Source: Phycisphaerae bacterium
GTDB lineage: Bacteria; Planctomycetota; Phycisphaerae; Phycisphaerales; UBA1924
Length of the DNA stretch: 64,000 bases
NCBI GenBank assembly: GCA_016793805.1
Contig: JAEUIZ010000049.1
Location: forward strand, 124,001 to 188,000
Reading direction: 5' to 3'
Part shown: positions 58,219 through 64,000 of the stretch, in pieces
Position numbering within the stretch: the first letter of the stretch is position 1
How the letters are laid out: every line of letters begins with the position of its first letter
Translations under genes and position numbers: made by a program
Notes under the pieces: model-generated
Database searches by the model: none
Told to the model about the DNA's origin: nothing
Seen by the model: the letters and a program-made list of their open reading frames with translations, nothing else

Positions 58219-59763
58219 TCACAGGCTGATAAACTGCGCATCTGCGACCGCGTGCGCCAGTCGTTCGATATCCGGCGTGAGCGGACGATCGACGGTGAGC
58301 GTGGGGACGAGTCGACGAACCACGGCGTGGGCGCGCTCCACGAGCGTGCCGGAACGCAGCGGGCGGTGATGGTCGATCGCCTGCGCGGCGCACAGGAACT
58401 CGACGGCGACAACGCGGCGTGCGAGGTCGAGCGCTCGCTGCGCCTTGGCGGCGGCGCGCGGGCCGAAGGAGTTGTAGTCCTCCATGCCGGCGCTGGTGGG
58501 AATGTTGGCGACGCTGGCGGGCGCGGCGAGGCCGACGATCTCGTTGCAGCAGGCGGCAGCGGTGTATTGGGCGATCATGAGGCCCGAGTGCAGGCCGGGC
58601 TTGGGGCTGAGGTAGGCGGGAAGGGGGTTGTGCCGATCGGTGGCGGCGAGCAGGAAATAGATGCGGCGCTCGGCGATGCCGGCGAGGTGCGAGAGAGCGA
58701 TCGCCAGGGTGTCAAGCGGGATGGCCAGGGGCATGCCGTGGAAGTTGCCTGCGGAGACGACACCCGATGCGGCACGATTGCCGCGGACGTGCGAGGTGGC
58801 CGCGAAAACGAGCGGGTTATCGGTGACGGCGCCGAGTTCGTGGATCACCGCGGACTCGACGTATCGGAGGGTGTCCCACGCGGCGCCGAGGACGGCGGGG
58901 GCGCAGCGAAGGGAGTAGGGGTCTTGGACGCGAGGGTCGCCGCGGCGATGGGAGGCGACGATGCGGCTGCCGCGGAGGAGTTGGCGGAGGCGTGAGGCGA
59001 CGTAGGCCGGGCCGGGTTGGTTGCGGGCGTCGTAGACGCGCGGGTCGAGGAAGGCGTCGGTGGCCTTGCAGGCGTCGATGCACATGGCGGCGGCGGAGAG
59101 CGCGGACTCGAAGAGGATGCTCGCGTCGCGGCAGAGGAGGGCGGCGCGAGCGGCCATGAGGTGCGTGCCGTTGATGAGCGCGAGGCCTTCTTTGGCTTCG
59201 AGCGTGAGAGCGTCGAGGCGCGCGTCGGCAAGGGCGCGGGCGCCGGAGACGGTTCGGCCGGCGCGGGTGGTGGCGTGGCCCTCGCCGATGAGGACGAGGG
59301 CGATGTGGGCGAGGGGGGCGAGGTCGCCGGAGGCGCCGACGGAGCCGACCTCGGGGACGACCGGGGTGATACCGGCGTTGAGGAGGTCGCACAGGGCGCG
59401 GACGACGACGGGGCGGACACCGGAGTTGCCTCGGGCGAGCGAGGCGGCGAGGAGGAGCATCGTGGCGCGGACGACCTCGGCGGGCAGTGGGGGCCCGACG
59501 CCGGCGGCGTGCGAGCGGACGAGGTTGCGCTGGAGGTCGCGGAGTTGGTCCGCTGGAACTCGGGTTTGCGAGAGGGAGCCGAAGCCGGTGTTGATGCCGT
59601 AGTGGGCTTGGCCGTCGCGGGTGGCGGCCTCGACGACAGCGCGGGAGTCCGTGATGCGACGGGTCGCGGCCGGGGTGAGCGAGACGCGGGCGTCGGCGCG
59701 TGCGACGAGCGAGACGTGCTCGATGGAAAGCGGTCCGCCGAGGCGAATGGGGCGAGGAGGCAT
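58219..59763 (-). CDS. hutH: Histidine ammonia-lyase
   Basis: A 514-residue histidase that removes ammonia from L-histidine to give urocanate. The Ala144-Ser145-Gly146 triad in GSVGASGDLAPLAHIALVLI forms the MIO prosthetic group. YGINTGFGSLSQTRV and NFHGMPLAIPLDTLAIALSH are family motifs. The length is normal. It lies 142 bases upstream of hutU on the same strand. It is 59 bases after the ABC transporter ATPase gene, so all may be one transcript. ATG 59763 fits the family start. Confidence 0.95.
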   Translation of the reverse strand: MPPRPIRLGGPLSIEHVSLVARADARVSLTPAATRRITDSRAVVEAATRDGQAHYGINTGFGSLSQTRVPADQLRDLQRNLVRSHAAGVGPPLPAEVVRATMLLLAASLARGNSGVRPVVVRALCDLLNAGITPVVPEVGSVGASGDLAPLAHIALVLIGEGHATTRAGRTVSGARALADARLDALTLEAKEGLALINGTHLMAARAALLCRDASILFESALSAAAMCIDACKATDAFLDPRVYDARNQPGPAYVASRLRQLLRGSRIVASHRRGDPRVQDPYSLRCAPAVLGAAWDTLRYVESAVIHELGAVTDNPLVFAATSHVRGNRAASGVVSAGNFHGMPLAIPLDTLAIALSHLAGIAERRIYFLLAATDRHNPLPAYLSPKPGLHSGLMIAQYTAAACCNEIVGLAAPASVANIPTSAGMEDYNSFGPRAAAKAQRALDLARRVVAVEFLCAAQAIDHHRPLRSGTLVERAHAVVRRLVPTLTVDRPLTPDIERLAHAVADAQFISL

Positions 59764-59822
59764 GGGAGCGAGTGTACGGGGCCGCGCGGCAGTGGGGGGT
59801 CGGCGGTGGAAGTGGGGGGGGG

Positions 59823-60671
59823 TCAGCGCTCGACGGCGGACTCGCCGACGCGGAGGCTCATCCCCATGCTGTGGAAGATGCGGTCGCGGGCGCGGAGATA
59901 GCCGGGGGAGTCGAGGTCGCGGGGGCGCGGCAGGTCGATGCGGACCTCTTCCTGGATCGTTGCGGGTCGGCGGCTCATGATGAGGACGCGGTCGGCGAGT
60001 TGGACGGCCTCTTCGATGTCGTGGGTCACAAAGAGGATGGTCTTGCGCTCGCGCTGCCAGATGCCAGTAAGGTCGGCACGCATCTTCAGGCGTGTGATGA
60101 AGTCGAGGGCGCCGAAGGGCTCGTCCATGTAGATGATGTGCGGATTGGCGGCGAGCGCTCGGGCGATCTCGACGCGCTGGCGCATGCCGCCGGAGAGTTG
60201 GCGGGGATAGGCGTCCTCGAAGCCGACGAGCCCGACCATGTCGAGGTAGTGGGCGACGACTTTGGCACGCTCGGCGCGGGGCGTGCGGGAGAGCCCGAAC
60301 TCGACGTTCTGGCGGACCGTGAGCCAGGGAAAGACGCCGTTCTCCTGAAAGACAAAGACTCGGCTGGGGTCGGGACCTGCGAGGGGCTGCCCTTCGATGG
60401 TGACCTGGCCCTGAGACGCCCGGAGGAAGCCGGCGATGATGTTGAGGAGGGTGGACTTGCCGCAGCCGGAGGGCCCGACGATGCAGACGAACTCGCCGGG
60501 GGCGACGGAGAGGTCGATGCGCTCAAGGACGTGGACGGGCTCGGCCTGGGCTCCCGTGAAGGACATCCAGACGCCGCGAACGTCGATGGCGGGCCGTGGC
60601 GGCACGGGCTTGGGTTCGCGGGCCTCGAAGGGAGCGGCGACGGGGAGCGTGGGGGAGGGATTGGGACTCAT
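59823..60671 (-). CDS. NitT/TauT-type ABC transporter ATPase
   Basis: A 282-residue ATPase subunit. Walker A is GPSGCGKST near residue 68, the Q-loop FQENGVFPWLTVRQNVEFGL, the signature LSGGMRQRVEIARALA, Walker B IIYMDEPFGALD and H-loop FVTHDIEEAVQLADRVLIM. The Q-loop and GALD sequence place it with SsuB/TauC-related/ThiZ subunits of NitT/TauT systems. A Pro-rich N-terminal stretch of about 30 residues precedes the core. ATG 60671 overlaps the permease stop (ATGA). Confidence 0.9.
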   Translation of the reverse strand: MSPNPSPTLPVAAPFEAREPKPVPPRPAIDVRGVWMSFTGAQAEPVHVLERIDLSVAPGEFVCIVGPSGCGKSTLLNIIAGFLRASQGQVTIEGQPLAGPDPSRVFVFQENGVFPWLTVRQNVEFGLSRTPRAERAKVVAHYLDMVGLVGFEDAYPRQLSGGMRQRVEIARALAANPHIIYMDEPFGALDFITRLKMRADLTGIWQRERKTILFVTHDIEEAVQLADRVLIMSRRPATIQEEVRIDLPRPRDLDSPGYLRARDRIFHSMGMSLRVGESAVER

Positions 60672-61441
60672 GTGGTGGCGTATCCCCAACGGACCTCGTC
60701 GAATCGTTCGAGCCGCCGGACGAGCAGATCGAGGCACAGGCCGATGAGCCCGATGAGGACCATCCCGGCGACGACGAGGTCGTAGCGCTTGCCGGCGTTG
60801 CGAGCGTCGATGATGAGGTACCCAAGTCCGGAGTTGACGGCGATCATCTCGGCGGCGACGACGACGAGCCAGGCGATGCCCAGGGCGATGCGCAGGCCCG
60901 TGATGATCTGCGGGAGCGTGGCGGGGATGATGACTCGGCGGAAGAGTTGGGGCCTGGAGAGCCCGAAGTTGCGCGCGGCGCGGATGTAGACGGGCTGGAT
61001 GTTCGCGACGGCGGCGCAGGCCGAGACGGTGATCGGAAAGACGCTCGCGAGGAAGATGAGGAAGATGGGGGCGGCGTCGGTGACCCCGAACCAGAGAATG
61101 GCGAGCGGGATCCACGCGATTGGCGAGATCGGACGCAGGATCTGGATGAGCGGATTGACGGCGCTGAAGACGGGTCGGAACCACCCGAGCATGAGCCCGA
61201 GCGGGACGCCGACCAGCACGGCCAGACCGAAGCCCCAGGTGACGCGAAAGAGCGAGGCGACGATGTACTTCGCGAGCAGGCCGTGGCGGGCGAGTTCACC
61301 GATCCCTTTGGCGACATCGATCGGCGTGGGGAGGAGATCGCTGCCGGAGAGCCGGACCGTCAGGTGCCAGAGGAGCAGGAGGACTCCGGCAAGAGAAATG
61401 GGGGCGAGCACGCGATGCGTGCGAGACGCGGCCGCGGTCAC
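60668..61441 (-). CDS. NitT/TauT-type ABC transporter permease
   Basis: A 257-residue inner-membrane permease with six helices. The cytoplasmic EAA-like loop is YIRAARNFGLSRPQLFRRVI, followed by IIPATLPQIITGLRIALGIA, the usual family motif. LRPISPIAWIPLAILWFGVT is the conserved periplasm-facing helix region. The start GTG 61441 overlaps the binding-protein stop (GTGA), fixing the N-terminus to VTAAASRTHR; longer starts would lie inside the neighbour gene. Its stop overlaps the ATPase start. Confidence 0.88.
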   Translation of the reverse strand: MTAAASRTHRVLAPISLAGVLLLLWHLTVRLSGSDLLPTPIDVAKGIGELARHGLLAKYIVASLFRVTWGFGLAVLVGVPLGLMLGWFRPVFSAVNPLIQILRPISPIAWIPLAILWFGVTDAAPIFLIFLASVFPITVSACAAVANIQPVYIRAARNFGLSRPQLFRRVIIPATLPQIITGLRIALGIAWLVVVAAEMIAVNSGLGYLIIDARNAGKRYDLVVAGMVLIGLIGLCLDLLVRRLERFDEVRWGYATT

Positions 61442-62499
61442 GGCTTTGGTTCCGTCGAGGGAGCCTCGAAGGTATACGCGGGGACGACCGAGTCGTCGGG
61501 GACGAAGGAAGGGTCGCAATAGTCGTCGAAATGAGCGGTGCCGGAGAGGATGCCACTGATCTTGCCGAGTTCCTCGATCTCCTCGAAGTCCTTGCGGCGG
61601 AGCGAGAGATTGGTGTACTTGACGCGATCGGGCGGCTTGGAGAGGACGAAGGACAGCAGTCGCGGGTGCTGGTTGTAGTAGTGCTTGCTGACGAACTGCG
61701 CGGCCTGCATGCGATGGTCGATGGTCTGGTCGAGCCACTTGCCGCTGCGGGCGATGCCGTCGACGAGGCGCTGGACCTCCTCGCGGCGCGTGCGGATGGT
61801 CTCTTCGGGCACGGCGAGCACACAGGAGATGAAGTTGGGCCAGATGTCCTTGGTGAGATAGAGCACGCGCCCGTAGCCGTCGAGTTCGGTCTGACCCATG
61901 AAGGGCTCGCCGGAGGTGATGGCATCGACGGCGCGGGCGAACAGCGCGGCGGGCATGTCGGGCGGGGCCATCTCGACGAGGTTGATGTCGTCGATGGACA
62001 TGCCGCGGTCGCGGAGGGCGCGGAAGATCAGCAGGCGCTGGTTGGAATAGCGGTTGGGGACGGCGACGGTCTTGCCCTTGAGGTCCTCGATGCGGTAGAT
62101 GTTGGACGACTTGTGGACCATGAGGGCGGTGCCGTCACGGTGCCCGAGGTAGACGATCTTGATGGGGACGCCCTCCTCACGGAGTTTCATCGCCATCGGC
62201 GCGAGGATGAAGGTGGCGGCGGTGTGGCCGGAGAGAAAGGCCTCCTTGAGTTCGGGCCACCCCGAGAACCGGATGGGCTCGAAGAAACCGCCGGAGTCCA
62301 TGTTCTTGTTGATGAAGTCCGTGACCGGGCACGTGAGGTGGCAGGTGACGGGCAGGAAACCGACGCGGAATCGCTGCGAGCCGTCGGGGGCGGCGTGCGC
62401 GCGGGGGCTGAGCCAGGTCGTGTTCAGCCACGCGTGGACCGCGGTGATCGCGGCGAGCCAGACAACCGAGATGAGCGCAAGCGAACGGCGGAGCGACAT
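61438..62499 (-). CDS. NitT/TauT-type ABC transporter substrate-binding protein
   Basis: A 353-residue exported binding protein. The N-terminal anchor or signal (RRSLALISVVWLAAITAVHAW) precedes a type 2 periplasmic-binding fold: RVGFLPVTCHLTCPVTDFIN, AFLSGHTAATFILAPMAMKL, VYLGHRDGTALMVHKSSNIY, LKGKTVAVPNRYSNQRLLIF and PPDMPAALFARAVDAITSGE. This is the NrtA/SsuA/TauA/ThiY class. The substrate is not evident; the two cysteines and the His in VTCHLTC are distinctive. It is the first gene of the five-gene leftward run that ends in hutH and hutU. Confidence 0.85.
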   Translation of the reverse strand: MSLRRSLALISVVWLAAITAVHAWLNTTWLSPRAHAAPDGSQRFRVGFLPVTCHLTCPVTDFINKNMDSGGFFEPIRFSGWPELKEAFLSGHTAATFILAPMAMKLREEGVPIKIVYLGHRDGTALMVHKSSNIYRIEDLKGKTVAVPNRYSNQRLLIFRALRDRGMSIDDINLVEMAPPDMPAALFARAVDAITSGEPFMGQTELDGYGRVLYLTKDIWPNFISCVLAVPEETIRTRREEVQRLVDGIARSGKWLDQTIDHRMQAAQFVSKHYYNQHPRLLSFVLSKPPDRVKYTNLSLRRKDFEEIEELGKISGILSGTAHFDDYCDPSFVPDDSVVPAYTFEAPSTEPKP

Positions 62500-62910
62500 T
62501 GCGACATCATACGAAGGCCGGGGGCTGCGAGCGGCTTCCAGCAGAGCGCAAGGTCAACGGTTGTGTACGTCGCGCGCCGCCGCAGGCCGGGGCGAAGAAG
62601 GGAGATGAAGCGATCGCCATGAAACGATGACTCGGGCAGGGCGCGATCTCTCTCGCGCGCGACGTGCTGTGCGACCGGGGCTGGGCTCGACTGCAATGGC
62701 GCGACGTCGGCATCACACCCAGGGGAGCGACCGTGCTTCAGCGAGCAACGGATCGCGGGGCCGGCCCGGCCAGGCGCAGGGGCTCGGGCAATGCGGGGAC
62801 GGGCACATCCAGATTTACATAACACAGATTATAGGACGTTGCGGAGCGGGGGGTATCCGTGGTCGTGATGCTGGCGCAAGTGCTGTTTCAACAATGATCT
62901 GCGTGGCCAT
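62500..62910. other. 411-base intergenic region upstream of the ABC-hut run
   Basis: No convincing gene. Short frames exist on both strands but none has a ribosome binding site and coding-like composition. An AT-rich patch lies at 62811-62836. On the minus strand it contains TATAAT (62833-62828), a perfect -10 box, without a recognisable -35. A GCGCGA...TCGCGC hairpin is at 62641-62658. Transcription from the TATAAT would give a leader of about 320 bases. TATGAT immediately before the binding protein start (about 62511-62506 on the minus strand) is another weak candidate. No known riboswitch class recognised. Confidence 0.4.
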
Positions 62911-63399
62911 TCAGAGGATCACCTCGAACCAGAGCGTGCATGGGCAGGGGTCGTTGTTGTAGCGGTCGCGTGGTTGGAAGCCCAGCGCTGTGTAGACGGC
63001 AATGGCGGCGTGCATGTTGTTGTCGGTGTCGAGCCGCATGACGCGGTGGCCGGCGTGGCGGGCGGCCTGGACGATGCAGGTGCCGAGCGCGTGGCCCAGA
63101 CCTTGGCCGCGATACTCAGGGCGGACGTACATGCGCTTCATCTCGCAGGCGCCGGGTTCGTCGAGGGGACGGAGGGCGACACAGCCAGCGGCCTGGTCGC
63201 CCGAGAAGGCGAGCAGGATCGCGCCAGCGGGTGGCGCGTACTTGCCGGGCAGTGTTGCCATTTCATGCTCGAAGCCCTGGACTTGAAGGGAGAGCCCGAT
63301 CTGCGGCAGGGACGCGGCGTACTCGAGGCAGAGGGCGCGGAATGCCGCGATGTCCTCCGGCGAGCGCGGGTGGCGGATGGTGACGGAGTTCGAGGCCAT
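62911..63399 (-). CDS. GNAT-family N-acetyltransferase
   Basis: A 162-residue acetyltransferase. The acetyl-CoA motif is VRPEYRGQGLGHALGTCIVQ, following CEMKRMYVRPEY. MRLDTDNNMHAAIAVYTALG is the C-terminal family motif, as in RimI-like and small-molecule acetyltransferases. Acceptor unknown. ATG 63399 lies nine bases after the coiled-coil gene stop, so the two are co-transcribed. Confidence 0.82.
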   Translation of the reverse strand: MASNSVTIRHPRSPEDIAAFRALCLEYAASLPQIGLSLQVQGFEHEMATLPGKYAPPAGAILLAFSGDQAAGCVALRPLDEPGACEMKRMYVRPEYRGQGLGHALGTCIVQAARHAGHRVMRLDTDNNMHAAIAVYTALGFQPRDRYNNDPCPCTLWFEVIL

Positions 63400-63408
63400 G
63401 GCGCCGGG

Positions 63409-63876
63409 TCAGGGCTTGCAGGCGGACTCAACCTTGCGGACCATGGCTTCGAGGCCGGTGATCTTCGTGCTGAGCGCGGCGTAGGAGCGACGGGCCTCGG
63501 CGGCCTTGGCCTCCGCGCTCTTGCGGTTGTTGTCGTCGCCCTTGGCCGACTTGAGTTCGGAGATGAGTTTCCCGAGCGACTCGGCGGCCATACGGCAGAG
63601 TTTGGCGTCGGCCTGGATTTGGACCATCTCCTTGGAGTTGGACGTGGCGAGCGAGCGAAGTTTGATCTGGTACGACTTCTTCGCGTCGGCCTCGGCTTTC
63701 TGGTGCTCGGCTTCGAGTTTCTTGAGTTCGGCTTTGTAGTCGGCTTCGAGTCCGTCGGCGGTCAGTTCGAGTTTCTTCAGTGCTCCTTCGTACTTCTTCG
63801 CGCTGGCGCCGATGTCGCCGACGCCGCCGAAGAGGTTCACGATCTCGGCTTCGATCTCCTTGACGGTTCGTGCCAT
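63409..63876 (-). CDS. Coiled-coil protein of unknown function
   Basis: A 155-residue cytosolic protein, mostly one long coiled coil from about residue 25 to 150 (LKKLELTADGLEADYKAELK, then KLEAEHQKAEADAKKSYQIK). It is rich in Lys, Ala and Glu with no named domain. ATG 63876 begins MARTVKEIEAEIVNLFGGVG. The partial gene to its right lies 35 bases upstream in the same direction and is probably part of the same unit. Confidence 0.7.
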   Translation of the reverse strand: MARTVKEIEAEIVNLFGGVGDIGASAKKYEGALKKLELTADGLEADYKAELKKLEAEHQKAEADAKKSYQIKLRSLATSNSKEMVQIQADAKLCRMAAESLGKLISELKSAKGDDNNRKSAEAKAAEARRSYAALSTKITGLEAMVRKVESACKP

Positions 63877-63911
63877 GTGTGCGCTCCAGGGTGAGTGATG
63901 CTGCGGGGAGT

Positions 63912-64000
63912 CTACAGCGAGGCGAGGCAGGCGGCGACGGCGTCGGGGAGTTTCACGACGCTGCCCTTGCCAGAGGTCTTGCGAGCCTTGAACTCGACGC
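63912..64000 (-). CDS. Partial gene at right edge (C-terminus only)
   Basis: On the minus strand the frame reads VEFKARKTSGKGSVVKLPDA, then VAACLASL and a TAG stop at 63914-63912. Only the last 28 to 29 residues are in the window. Composition is coding-like. Its identity cannot be told from this fragment. Confidence 0.5.
   Translation of the reverse strand, partial: VEFKARKTSGKGSVVKLPDAVAACLASL

Noticed and set aside
62627-62962. A 111-residue plus-strand open frame in the intergenic region
   Set aside because: No ribosome binding site, shifts from Arg-rich to Ile/Thr-rich across the AT patch, and overlaps the end of the acetyltransferase gene.
1-64000. Insertion sequences, integrases, prophage and attachment sites
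   Set aside because: No transposase or integrase motif, and no direct repeats flanking tRNA-Ser were seen.

Overview
This 64 kb window is high-GC, gene-dense bacterial chromosome. It is most likely from a planctomycete of the class Phycisphaerae. The main pointers are a secreted protein ending in two copies of the dockerin-like NCDNST...NVNDFVCFNN..FAA repeat typical of that group, a system II cytochrome c maturation pair (ResB-like and CcsA-like), paired bactofilins, a Minf_1886-family protein, a Rho factor with a very long disordered N-terminus, and frequent GTG starts with ATGA or GTGA overlaps. I see no insertion sequence, integrase, CRISPR array or rRNA. One tRNA gene, tRNA-Ser(GGA), is present. 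The assignment rests on gene content only.

Layout. 1-10.4 kb: a secreted dockerin-like protein, hpt, a bPH2-CoaE fusion, rho, then a chain of membrane and TPR genes. 10.4-15.0 kb: a compact module resembling contractile-injection (type VI or eCIS-like) cargo. It holds regulatory-like/LysM/peptidoglycan-binding proteins, a signal-less metzincin, a lipoprotein and a PAAR spike-tip protein, followed by a DinB-like protein. No sheath, tube or baseplate gene is in the window. 15.5-24.7 kb: an OmpA-type lipoprotein, an amidohydrolase, ResB/CcsA, a 3-methyladenine glycosylase, a Minf_1886 protein and an AI-2E-family transporter. 24.7-32.8 kb: truB with a GT39-type transferase, a PAP2 phosphatase, tRNA-Ser, a Ca/Na antiporter, an FkbM methyltransferase, and an AT-rich promoter island driving a DUF2089-like regulator, a membrane protein and possibly a KAP-like ATPase. 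33-44.8 kb: an S41 protease, an orphan pdhA, an nth operon, truA, GT4, an unknown exported protein, a cytochrome b562-like protein and an exported MsrBA. 44.9-54.6 kb: a TMTC-like TPR membrane protein, two bactofilins, and a glycan cluster with GT2, a CgeB-like transferase, a domain-swapped HldE and a second GT2. 54.7-64 kb: a small basic protein, a FIST protein, a leftward run of NitT/TauT-type ABC transporter plus hutH and hutU, then a GNAT and a coiled-coil gene, with a partial gene at the right edge.

The most unusual parts are the PAAR/LysM/metzincin cassette, whose LysM gene appears to be split by two close -1 frame changes; the bPH2-CoaE fusion; the reversed HldE; the zinc-ribbon bactofilin pair; the operator-like palindrome between the promoter boxes of the DUF2089-like gene; and the apparent co-transcription of an ABC transporter with histidine-degradation genes.
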